DNA from: Lacticaseibacillus suilingensis
Lineage (GTDB): Bacteria; Bacillota; Bacilli; Lactobacillales; Lactobacillaceae
Assembly (NCBI RefSeq): GCF_016861845.1
Contig: NZ_BOLV01000004.1
Span: forward strand, 1 to 64,000
Length of the DNA: 64,000 nucleotides
Direction: 5' to 3'
Of the stretch, positions 33,530-40,770 are shown in pieces; position 1 is the first letter of the stretch; each line of letters begins with the position of its first letter. The notes under the pieces were generated by a model that saw nothing but the letters and a program-made list of their open reading frames with translations, made no database searches and was not told the DNA's origin. A program made the position numbers and the translations under genes.

Positions 33530-33967
33530 ATGACCTATACCGTTCAAGAGGTGGCTAAGAAAATGGGCTTAACCACCTATACCGTACGTTACTATCACGA
33601 TCACGGTCTCTTGCCCTATGTCAAGCGAGACGAAAACAATAACCGCGTGTTTGATGATGTGGACCTAGAGTGGGTCCATTTGATCACTTGCCTGCGTCAG
33701 ACCGGGATGCCGCTGGAAAGCATTAAGCATTATTTCGACCTCGTCATTGAAGGCGAAAGTACTGTGCCAGAGCGCTACCAAATCATGCTGGCGCAACAGC
33801 AGCGAACATTAGACGAGATTTCCGAGTTGAACCACCACTTAGAAACAATTAACAAAAAAGTCGCCCATTATGCCGATGTGTTAATTAACGCCAAGCCGGA
33901 TACTTATGAGCCCTCCAACATTGCTGCTACGTCTGATTCCGAACCGGACATGGTCACGAAAGCCTAA
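33530..33967 (+). CDS. MerR-family regulator (AdhR-like)
   Basis: A 145-aa protein with the MerR winged helix at the start (MTYTVQEVAKKMGLTTYTVRYYHDHGLLPYVKR), the DxLxWxxxIxxLRxxGMPL segment (VDLEWVHLITCLRQTGMPLE) and a coiled-coil dimer helix (MLAQQQRTLDEISELNHHLE). There is no C-terminal drug-binding domain and no Cys cluster; the single Cys lies in ITCLRQ, at the position used by AdhR-type regulators to sense aldehydes or electrophiles. ATG follows AAAGGAG. Its own promoter and those of both flanking operons have 19-bp spacers, so it probably activates all three. Confidence 0.9.
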   Translation: MTYTVQEVAKKMGLTTYTVRYYHDHGLLPYVKRDENNNRVFDDVDLEWVHLITCLRQTGMPLESIKHYFDLVIEGESTVPERYQIMLAQQQRTLDEISELNHHLETINKKVAHYADVLINAKPDTYEPSNIAATSDSEPDMVTKA

Positions 33968-34010
33968 CGCAAACACGCGTCTACCCTTAAGGTAGACGCG
34001 CGTTTGCGTT
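33966..34010. terminator. bidirectional terminator between MerR gene and AKR operon
   Basis: AACGCAAACACGCGTCTACC (33966-33985) pairs with the complement at 33991-34010 over 20 bp with one mismatch and a 5-nt loop. It overlaps the MerR stop and lies 9 bp from the AKR stop. Confidence 0.75.
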
Positions 34011-34019
34011 AACGCTGAG

Positions 34020-34883
34020 TTATTGTGCATGAACGTCGAAGGCCCCAAGGAGACGGGCGGCCACCCCCGGCGCATCGGGGTCGTGGCGGCCGTGACCTTG
34101 GTCGAGGGCCACTAGCGCGGTCATTTCGTCATCACCCAAAGCAAAGTCAAAAATGTCTTGATTAGACGCAATGCGCGTTTCGTGTACAGACTTGGGGAAG
34201 ACGACCACGCCGGACTGATACTCAAACCGTAAGATGATTTGCCCAGCATTTTTGCCGTACTTGGCGGCGAGCTGTTCAATCAAAGGCTCGTGAAGCAGCT
34301 GTGAACTGCCTTGGCCGAGCGGCGCCCATGCTTCTAAGCGGGTATCGGTGACTGCCATTAGCGCGCGTAGTGGCTGTTGCTGAAAGTAGGGATTGAACTC
34401 AACTTGGTTAACGGCAGGCTTGATGGTGAAGTTTGGAATAAACTTTTCCCAGAGCTTAGGGGTCATATTGGAGACGCCGATGGAACGGATTTTGCCTGCT
34501 TTTTGGGCTGTTTCCAAGGCCTGCCAGGCGCCGTCCACGTCGCCGTAGGGCTGATGCAAAAGGTAGAGGTCAATGTAATCCAAGCCGAGCCTCTCCAGAG
34601 AAGTTTCAATGCCAGTCGTGGCGGCGGCCATGCCATAGTCTTGCAACCAAAGTTTGCTAGTGACCCAAATTTGTTCACGAGGAATACCAGATTCGGCAAT
34701 GGCCTGGCCAACCTCTTGTTCGTTGAAATAGGCCGCGGCCGTGTCAATATGGCGGTAGCCGAGCCGCAAAGCGGTGGCGACCGCCTTTTGGGTCGATCCG
34801 TCTGCCGGGATCTGAAAGGTGCCAAACCCGAATGCGGGAATTTGATTGCCGTCATTTAAAGTGAAAGTAGGAATACTATTCAT
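34020..34883 (-). CDS. aldo/keto reductase
   Basis: A 287-aa TIM-barrel NADPH-dependent reductase. The catalytic tetrad is visible: Asp in YRHIDTAAAY, Tyr in the following FNEQEVG region (AAAYFNE), Lys in WVTSKLW and His in LYLLHQPYGD. The NADP-binding end includes GIRSIGVSNM and FPKSVHETRIASN. It begins MNSIPTFTLNDGNQIPAFGFG, the usual family start, after AGGAGG. It is the third gene of the flavodoxin/ADH/AKR operon, 9 bp after the ADH. With the AdhR-like control this suggests detoxification of aldehydes such as methylglyoxal. Confidence 0.94.
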   Translation of the reverse strand: MNSIPTFTLNDGNQIPAFGFGTFQIPADGSTQKAVATALRLGYRHIDTAAAYFNEQEVGQAIAESGIPREQIWVTSKLWLQDYGMAAATTGIETSLERLGLDYIDLYLLHQPYGDVDGAWQALETAQKAGKIRSIGVSNMTPKLWEKFIPNFTIKPAVNQVEFNPYFQQQPLRALMAVTDTRLEAWAPLGQGSSQLLHEPLIEQLAAKYGKNAGQIILRFEYQSGVVVFPKSVHETRIASNQDIFDFALGDDEMTALVALDQGHGRHDPDAPGVAARLLGAFDVHAQ

Positions 34884-34892
34884 GAAAACCTC

Positions 34893-35930
34893 CTATTGAT
34901 TGATGATTAGCAGCGACTTGATGGCTTCGCGCTTGTCCATGGCTTCATAGGCTTGTTGCACGTCGGCTAAGGCAAAGCGTTTGGTGAAGACATGCCCGGG
35001 GTGGATCTCACCGCTTAACACGGCATCGAGCAAAACGCTGCGGTCGTAGGTGGTGACCGAGGCAATCCCGCCGCGCAGGCCCACATTATTCCAAAATGGG
35101 GTGGCATTAGCGTTGGTGGCTTCTTGCGGCACCCCAACGCGGCCGACAATGGCACCCGGCCGCGCCACGCGAATGGCGGTGTCAACGGACAGGGCCGTAC
35201 CGACGCATTCCAGCACCGCATCGGCGCCGCCTTCGGTCATGGCCTGCACTGTGGCGACGGCTTCATCGCCGCGTTCTTCGATAATATCAGTGGCGCCGAA
35301 CTCACGGGCCAGCGCCTGGCGATCGGCGTGCCGACTCATGGCGATAATGCGATTGGCACCCATCAGTTTGGCCGCAATGACCCCGCATAGCCCTACCGCG
35401 CCGTCACCCATGACCACCACGGTGTCGCCGGGTTTTACCTCGGCGCTGGCAGCGGCATGGTAGCCGGTGGCCATGACATCAGATAGCGCCAGCAAGTCGT
35501 TGAGCTGCTCATCGGTGTAGTCTTCGGGTTGCCCGGGAATTTTGACCAGCGACCAGTTGGCCTCGGTGAAGCGGACATATTCGCCTTGGAACCCGCTGGA
35601 GCCGTGTTCGGTGGCGTTCAGGCAATTGCCTTCAAACCCGGCGCGGCAAGCTGCGCAATGACCGCAGCCATGGGTGAAAGGCAAAATCACAAAATCGCCG
35701 GCTTGGACATTGGTCACCGCCGTGCCGACGCTTTCGACGATACCAATCGCTTCATGGCCGACTGGTGAGCCAGCGGGGCGCTCACTGAGACCGCGGAACC
35801 ACCACAGATCCGACCCGCAGACACAGGCGCGGACAATTTTGATGATGGCATCAGTAGGTTTTTGAATTTCAGGGTGGGCGAACTCGCGAATGGCGACTTG
35901 GCCTGGTTCAATAAAGACAGCAGTTTTCAT
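34893..35930 (-). CDS. zinc-dependent alcohol dehydrogenase (MDR family)
   Basis: A 345-aa protein with the catalytic zinc Cys in ACVCGSDLWW, the His-Glu of the second ligand region in PVGHEAIGIV, and the four structural-zinc cysteines in HGCGHCAACRAGFEGNC. The nucleotide turn VVMGDGAVGLCGVIAAKL is typical. Residues TAIRVARPGAIVGRVGVP complete the Rossmann part. ATG follows AAAGGAG. It sits between flavodoxin and AKR genes in one operon that starts at a MerR-type promoter. It probably converts aldehydes to alcohols or the reverse with NAD(P)H. Confidence 0.94.
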   Translation of the reverse strand: MKTAVFIEPGQVAIREFAHPEIQKPTDAIIKIVRACVCGSDLWWFRGLSERPAGSPVGHEAIGIVESVGTAVTNVQAGDFVILPFTHGCGHCAACRAGFEGNCLNATEHGSSGFQGEYVRFTEANWSLVKIPGQPEDYTDEQLNDLLALSDVMATGYHAAASAEVKPGDTVVVMGDGAVGLCGVIAAKLMGANRIIAMSRHADRQALAREFGATDIIEERGDEAVATVQAMTEGGADAVLECVGTALSVDTAIRVARPGAIVGRVGVPQEATNANATPFWNNVGLRGGIASVTTYDRSVLLDAVLSGEIHPGHVFTKRFALADVQQAYEAMDKREAIKSLLIINQ

Positions 35931-35943
35931 GTTTTTTTCTCCT

Positions 35944-36405
35944 TTAGAGTTGGTTTAACCAAGCTTGAAGCGCGGTGGTTGCAGCCGGTCCGGCAGCTTC
36001 GAGGCCCTTAGCGGTGACGCGGTTGCCCGCGGCTTGCTTAAAGGCCGCTTCGTACTCACCAGCGCTACCAGCGTCTGTGTAAAATGGCGCCAGTTTTGCT
36101 TGCCCAGTATCAGCACTGCCCAGAAAGCTAAGAATCGGCGTGGCCGGGGCGCCAGACCATACCGGACCACCGACGAGAATGAGATCGTAGGCGGTGAGGT
36201 CAGGCAGGGGCTGGGTGAAAGCCGGCAATTGGCCGGCACTGAGTTGTGCTTTAGCCATATCCGAGGTTTCATACATATCCCGACTGAAGGTACCAGCGGG
36301 GACCTTTAGTTCATAAGTATCGGCCTGGGTCAGCTGCTGCAACTGATGTGCCAGTGCAGCGGTATGACCGGACCATGAGTAGTAAACAATGATTGTTTTA
36401 GACAT
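35944..36405 (-). CDS. flavodoxin-like protein
   Basis: A 153-aa protein with the flavodoxin FMN-phosphate loop SKTIIVYYSWSGHTAALAHQL at the N-terminus and the second FMN loop region VGGPVWSGAPATPILSFL. No membrane part. ATG 36405 follows AAGGAGG; an upstream extension has no support. It is the first gene of the ADH/AKR operon, 25 bp after a MerR-type -10 box. It likely handles one- or two-electron transfer in quinone or aldehyde stress; it belongs to the flavodoxin_4-like group often linked with aldo/keto reductases. Confidence 0.9.
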   Translation of the reverse strand: MSKTIIVYYSWSGHTAALAHQLQQLTQADTYELKVPAGTFSRDMYETSDMAKAQLSAGQLPAFTQPLPDLTAYDLILVGGPVWSGAPATPILSFLGSADTGQAKLAPFYTDAGSAGEYEAAFKQAAGNRVTAKGLEAAGPAATTALQAWLNQL

Positions 36406-36429
36406 CAGCGACCTCCTTAAGTTGAGATA

Positions 36430-36461
36430 AGCATAGTCCCTTCGAGTAGGTGTAAGGCAAG
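36430..36461 (-). promoter_or_regulatory. MerR-type promoter of the flavodoxin/ADH/AKR operon (19-bp spacer)
   Basis: On the minus strand: CTTGCCTTA with -35 TTGCCT, 19-bp spacer with CACCTACTCGAAGG, and -10 TATGCT. The start is identical to the merR promoter, and the -10 is identical to the MFS-operon promoter. The -10 ends 25 bp before the flavodoxin start. Confidence 0.68.
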
Positions 36462-36589
36462 CGCAAATCAAAAAAATATTTAGGCACTTGAATTGATCCT
36501 GTGTTGCGGACTTGGCCCGGTGGCGGCGTCAATCTCCAACCAGTGGGAAATACAGCACAATGAGAATGTTAGGGCCGCATCGGGTTGGT

Positions 36590-37546
36590 TTAACTCTCGG
36601 GCTTGATTGGCTTGGTTAGGGCACCGATGCGCTCACGCAGCGCCTGCATAAGCTGCGGCTCGGCCGCGGTCAAGGAGCACGCGGGCCCCAGGAACAGTAG
36701 CCAGTTCACCAGCGTTTCGGCAGACTGATACTGCGTGACGGTCAGCGTGGCCTGATGTTGAAAGGAATCAAGATAGGCTAGCTGCGTGCCGACCGGATGA
36801 TACTGGCGAAATTGGGCAATCGCCGCTGGGCCTAAGGTTGCGGCCAGGCGCACCGCGGGCTGTGCGCGCTGTTTGAGTCGCCGCACTTGAGCGGGCGACC
36901 ACTGAGCCGACTCGGCGACGGCGGCCACGCTGGTAAGGTCAGCAACCGGAAGTATCTGCTGTTGGGCAGTGGTGCCGTTGATTCCCGCCATCAGCCACTG
37001 TTCGGCGGAACGATACAGCTTGAGCAAATACCACTGCTCCGTCTTGCCAGCATGAGTCACCATGATTTGCCGAGAGTTCAGGGCCAAGGCAATCAGCTGT
37101 TCAAGCATCGGCGCCGGCAAATCAAATAATTCCAGTAAGCCGGTGGCTTGGGCGTTAGTGCCTTCAAACACTAGCAGCGCATTAAGGTCAAGCAGACTGT
37201 CTTGCTCCGTTTGGGGAATGAGGCCGAGTAATTTTTCGGTCAAGGATTGGCGGCTAGTCAGGTAGGGAAGCTGCAAATTTTGTGAAGCCATAAAGGCCGT
37301 AAACAGCGCTTTGACTTCGGTAGTGGTGAAGCGCACGGCCGGCAGTAGCGTATTTTGATGCACGACAAATCCGCCATCGCGGCCCACGCTGGCTTCAAGG
37401 GGCATGCCGAGGGCTTCGATTTCCTGGACATCCCGCAAAGCAGTCGACCGTGAAATGTCGAATTCGACCATCAGTTCGCTGAGGGTAAAAAAGGCGCGGT
37501 TATTGATGTAGCGCATCATCACATTGATTCGTTCCGTTTTTTTCAT
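36590..37546 (-). CDS. YafY-type WYL-domain transcriptional regulator
   Basis: A 318-aa protein with an N-terminal HTH (TERINVMMRYINNRAFFTLSEL, then FDISRSTALRDVQEIEALG), a WYL-like sensor region starting near GMPLEASVGRDGGFVVHQ and centred near EQWYLLKLYRSAEQW, and a C-terminal WCX-type part. It diverges from a GyrI-like small-molecule-binding protein gene at 37625, a pairing common in Firmicutes. ATG follows TTAGGAG. The likely operator is the perfect inverted repeat at 37562-37578. Ligand unknown. Confidence 0.9.
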   Translation of the reverse strand: MKKTERINVMMRYINNRAFFTLSELMVEFDISRSTALRDVQEIEALGMPLEASVGRDGGFVVHQNTLLPAVRFTTTEVKALFTAFMASQNLQLPYLTSRQSLTEKLLGLIPQTEQDSLLDLNALLVFEGTNAQATGLLELFDLPAPMLEQLIALALNSRQIMVTHAGKTEQWYLLKLYRSAEQWLMAGINGTTAQQQILPVADLTSVAAVAESAQWSPAQVRRLKQRAQPAVRLAATLGPAAIAQFRQYHPVGTQLAYLDSFQHQATLTVTQYQSAETLVNWLLFLGPACSLTAAEPQLMQALRERIGALTKPIKPES

Positions 37547-37561
37547 TGGGGCTCCTAAATG

Positions 37562-37578
37562 GTGTCATTTTTTGACAC
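37562..37578. promoter_or_regulatory. perfect inverted repeat, candidate operator of the WYL regulator
   Basis: GTGTCA-TTTTT-TGACAC lies 15 bp upstream of the WYL start and 47 bp before the GyrI-like gene. The right arm contains a TTGACA that could be the -35 of the rightward gene, so binding would affect both directions. Confidence 0.5.
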
Positions 37579-37624
37579 GATTAAGGCTTATTATAACCTC
37601 ATCAACCAAGAGGAGGACAAATCA

Positions 37625-38104
37625 ATGTCAAATTTCAAAATTGAATCAAAACCAGCTTTCACGGTGGCCGGTATCGGCACCGAACTGACCGCGGATTACA
37701 ACGATTATGCTGCGATGGCGGCGCAAAAGGCTGCTTTTTGGCAGCAGCTGACCGCTGACGGCGACTTGGACGCGCTGACCGCCGCTGCGCAAAATGATTA
37801 CCTGTTTGTCGCCAACGAAGCCATTGACAACAAAATGATGTATTATGCTGGGGTTGAAACCGATCAACACGTGCCAGCGGTCACTCGGCAAATTCAGTTC
37901 CCGGCTAGCGATTACCTGATTGTGCCAGGCACCGGTAGCGATGCCCATGCCTTGGCAGAAGCATTGACAGGGCAAGCGTTTGGCCAGACCTTGGGTGAAG
38001 CGAGCGACGTGGCTTATGTTGGCGGTCCGAATGCAGCCGTCATCATGGGTAAAAGGGATGGCCAGCTGTATGGCGAAATGTGGATTCCCGTCGTTCATAA
38101 GTAA
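37625..38104 (+). CDS. GyrI-like / AraC effector-binding-domain protein
   Basis: A 159-aa protein with a single GyrI-like fold: SKPAFTVAGIGTEL as the first strand, NKMMYYAGVETDQHVPAV in the middle and YGEMWIPVVHK at the end, the typical E-x-W-x-P closing. These proteins bind hydrophobic or cationic small molecules, and some hydrolyse cyclopropanoids. ATG 37625 follows GAGGAGG. It faces a YafY-type WYL regulator that likely controls it. A terminator follows. Ligand unknown. Confidence 0.87.
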   Translation: MSNFKIESKPAFTVAGIGTELTADYNDYAAMAAQKAAFWQQLTADGDLDALTAAAQNDYLFVANEAIDNKMMYYAGVETDQHVPAVTRQIQFPASDYLIVPGTGSDAHALAEALTGQAFGQTLGEASDVAYVGGPNAAVIMGKRDGQLYGEMWIPVVHK

Positions 38105-38163
38105 TGATCCGCGCCTGGCCCGCAGCTGGTTACGGTAGGGTCCGAGTTTAATGTGAAACATCG

Positions 38164-38192
38164 TCAGTGGCAGTGATGTCACTGATTTTTTT
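38164..38192 (+). terminator. terminator after the GyrI-like gene
   Basis: TCAGTGGCA (38164-38172), GTGA tetraloop, TGTCACTGA (38177-38185, one G-U pair), then seven T residues. Confidence 0.88.
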
Positions 38193-38200
38193 GTGTCGGC

Positions 38201-38401
38201 ATGCAAGATACGCCAACGCTTTCTTCGATTCGCCAGCCGGTTGAGTTGATAGCGGAGACGGTGGTTAAGGAATTGGAAAAGAAGATACGACAGAATAAGC
38301 AGCAGGAAGAAGCAACTGCGCCGGCGCGTATTTACTTGCCTGTGAGCTTCCAGCAAGGGGAAACTACAGCGGTGCAGTCAGATGCGACTGCTGAAAGCTG
38401 A
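38201..38401 (+). pseudogene. C-terminal remnant of a LacI-family regulator
   Basis: The 66-codon frame reads DTPTLSSIRQPVELIAETVV then ARIYLPVSFQQGETTAVQSD. This is the last part of the periplasmic-binding-like domain of LacI/GalR repressors, whose ends typically carry (L/T)SIRQP(V/I)xxI and a closing LPVxFxxGxTT. The HTH and most of the sensor domain are absent, and a transcription terminator lies immediately upstream, so there is no ribosome-binding site or promoter. It is best read as debris of a lost sugar repressor next to a GntR-controlled sugar locus. Confidence 0.75.
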
Positions 38402-38425
38402 TTCTATGGTGGAATCTTTATGAAT

Positions 38426-38484
38426 CAACAAAGGCGATTACCTGAAGTTGTGAGGTTAACAACTCAAGGTAATCGCCTTTGTTG
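38426..38484. terminator. large hairpin between LacI remnant and GntR gene
   Basis: CAACAAAGGCGATTACCT (38426-38443) pairs perfectly with its complement at 38467-38484. The loop holds an inner hairpin (GTTGT/ACAAC). It lies 26 bp past the GntR stop. There is no T-run, so termination is likely but not certain. Confidence 0.5.
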
Positions 38485-38510
38485 TGCCAAGAGTCATGGC
38501 TCAGCACGAG

Positions 38511-39233
38511 TTAAAGCATTGGCCGTTCAGGGTGATAGACCACAATGGAGCCCTCATCATAGCGATTGCGCGTAAACGAATACTCAAACGGGGTCCCATC
38601 GGCCAGCGAAACAATCTGCTCGACTTCTAGCATCGGGGTATCCGAGGTGGCGCTGAGGTAACGACGATCATAGGCATTAGGTTGCGCCGCCCGAATGATG
38701 CGATACGCGGCGCCAATCGTTTCGCCCAAGTCTGCGCGCATATAGCGATAAATGGAATGCTTCAACACGCCTTGATTGAGACCCGGCACGACTTTCACCG
38801 GCATGATGGAGTGCTCCATTTTCCAGGGAACGTCATCCACAATGCGCAAACGGTAAAAGTCGTAGACCGCATCTGAGAAGGCGAGGTTAAGGTTCTCCTG
38901 TTCTTTGGGTTGCGGCAACCGCACGTCGTAGTCAATCACATCGCTAGTGACAGTGTGGCCGCGCATCAACTCTGTCGTGCCAACATACTGGTCGATGGTG
39001 AAATCAAACTTAGACAGCAGATTAATGTTCTGTTTGACGTAAGTGCCTGAGCCTTGCTTGCTGTATATCAATCCTTCGTTAATTAACAAATCCAAAGCTT
39101 TTTGAATCGTGACGCGACTGGTCTTGAAAATCACCGCGAGTGAAATTTGATCAGGTAAAGGGACCTCACTGGTATATTCGCCCTTCAAGATCTTAGATTT
39201 CAGTTGCTTCGCGATATCAACATATTTTGCCAC
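38511..39233 (-). CDS. GntR/HutC-family regulator with UTRA domain
   Basis: A 240-aa protein: N-terminal winged HTH (KYVDIAKQLKSKILKGEYTS, then FKTSRVTIQKALDLLINEG and KQGSGTYV) and a UTRA ligand domain (VYDFYRLRIVDDVPWKMEHS, ending SFTRNRYDEGSIVVYHP). The start is GTG 39233 with TTAGGAGGG. It diverges from the GH1-EIIC-LPxTG operon, which it most likely represses until a phosphorylated sugar appears, as its relatives do for beta-glucoside or trehalose genes. Confidence 0.92.
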   Translation of the reverse strand: MAKYVDIAKQLKSKILKGEYTSEVPLPDQISLAVIFKTSRVTIQKALDLLINEGLIYSKQGSGTYVKQNINLLSKFDFTIDQYVGTTELMRGHTVTSDVIDYDVRLPQPKEQENLNLAFSDAVYDFYRLRIVDDVPWKMEHSIMPVKVVPGLNQGVLKHSIYRYMRADLGETIGAAYRIIRAAQPNAYDRRYLSATSDTPMLEVEQIVSLADGTPFEYSFTRNRYDEGSIVVYHPERPML

Positions 39234-39363
39234 TTGTCTACCCTCCTAAAAAGCGCTGCCATCGGGACTTAAAGCTCTTTCTGAAAATTTGAATAGTCAG
39301 ATATACTTATTTGTCTTTGCCAAAGGTGTATCCAGCGTCTATATTGCATCATGGAGGTGGGAC

Positions 39364-40740
39364 ATGACAACACTAAATCAAGATTTTTTGTGGGGCAATT
39401 CAACCTCAAGCATGCAAACTGAAGGCGCTTGGAACGTTGATGGTAAAGGTCCGTCGGTATATGACATTAAGGAGGCTGGAGAGCACAACGCTGATTGGAA
39501 AGTGGCAATCGACGAGTATCATCGCTATCCCGAAGATGTTGAGTGGATGGCGAAAATGCACATGAATTGTTACCGGTTTCAGATTTCCTGGAGTCGGGTG
39601 TGTCCAGAAGGCGATGGGGCCTTCAACGAAGCGGGAATTGCTTTTTATGACCGATTGATCGATGACCTTTTGGCGCATGGCATTGAACCGATGATTTGTC
39701 TGTATCACTTTGATATGCCACTGAGCCTGGCTAAACGCTACAACGGGTTCGTCTCCCGAGAAGTTATGGAAGCTTTTGTCCGTTATGGCAAGGAAATGTT
39801 AAAGCGCTTTGCTGGCAAGGTCAAATACTGGATTACCTTTAACGAACATAATTGTTTTACCTATAATCCTGGCCTTGACAGCGGGGGCAATCTGACCGCT
39901 CCTCGCGATATTCACACGCTTTATGCGCTGAGTCATCATACCTTGCTTGCTCACGCGAAGCTAACGGCGTTTATTCGTAGCCATTATCCTGATTTGAAAA
40001 TTGGCGGCATGTTAGCTTACGCAGAAGTTTATCCGGCCTCTTCGGATCCCGAAGATGTTGAAGTAACGCGGCGCATCGATGAATTTGTGAATAACAATTA
40101 TCTCGATGTTTTTGCTCATGGTCACTATTCACCCGAAGTGCTGCACTTCATGGCAGAAGCAGATTTGATGAGCTTGATTGAGCCAGGAGATCTTGAAACC
40201 TTGGCTCAGACAACGAGTGATTTTATCGCCTTCAGTTACTACGCCTCCTCCGCTATTGACCACACGAAAATTGACCAACAGGCGCCGGTCAATTGGTGGT
40301 TTGAACAAGGCACCGTGCCTAACCCCCATTTGGTTTCAAGCGAGTGGGGCTGGCAGATTGATCCGACCGGGTTCAAGAACGCCTTAACCAAGATTTGGAA
40401 TCAGACGGGTTTACCTGTTTTTCCCATCGAAAATGGTTTGGGCGTGCGCGAACAATGGGATGGTGAACATCCCATCGATGATACTTATCGCATCAATTAT
40501 CATCGTGATCACATTCAGGCGCTTAAAGCGGCAGTGCGTGATTACGGGGTGCCAGTCTTGGGTTATCTAGGCTGGGGGTTAATCGATATTCCAAGTTCCA
40601 AAGGCGATATCGATAAGCGCTATGGGGCGGTGTATGTCAATCGTACCAACCACGAATTGCGCGATTTACGCCGCATTCCTAAGCGCAGCTTTGAATGGTT
40701 CCAAAAAGCATTTGGCTCTAATGGTGAGGATTTAAGTTGA
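39364..40740 (+). CDS. GH1 6-phospho-beta-glucosidase/galactosidase
   Basis: A 458-aa TIM-barrel enzyme: FLWGNSTSSMQTEGAWN at the start, acid/base Glu 161 in TFNEHNCF, nucleophile Glu 356 in PIENGLGV and WGLIDIPSSKGDIDKRYGAVYV near the end, a loop region that binds the 6-phosphate (Ser/Lys/Tyr) in phospho-glycosidases. It would cut the phosphorylated disaccharide delivered by the EIIC that follows after 30 bp. ATG 39364 has ATGGAGGTGG. A TATACT -10 lies at 39302-39307. It is intact and shows what the broken chimera at 11805 once was. Confidence 0.94.
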   Translation: MTTLNQDFLWGNSTSSMQTEGAWNVDGKGPSVYDIKEAGEHNADWKVAIDEYHRYPEDVEWMAKMHMNCYRFQISWSRVCPEGDGAFNEAGIAFYDRLIDDLLAHGIEPMICLYHFDMPLSLAKRYNGFVSREVMEAFVRYGKEMLKRFAGKVKYWITFNEHNCFTYNPGLDSGGNLTAPRDIHTLYALSHHTLLAHAKLTAFIRSHYPDLKIGGMLAYAEVYPASSDPEDVEVTRRIDEFVNNNYLDVFAHGHYSPEVLHFMAEADLMSLIEPGDLETLAQTTSDFIAFSYYASSAIDHTKIDQQAPVNWWFEQGTVPNPHLVSSEWGWQIDPTGFKNALTKIWNQTGLPVFPIENGLGVREQWDGEHPIDDTYRINYHRDHIQALKAAVRDYGVPVLGYLGWGLIDIPSSKGDIDKRYGAVYVNRTNHELRDLRRIPKRSFEWFQKAFGSNGEDLS

Positions 40741-40770
40741 TGAATTCTTTATAGGATTGGAGTGAAAAAA

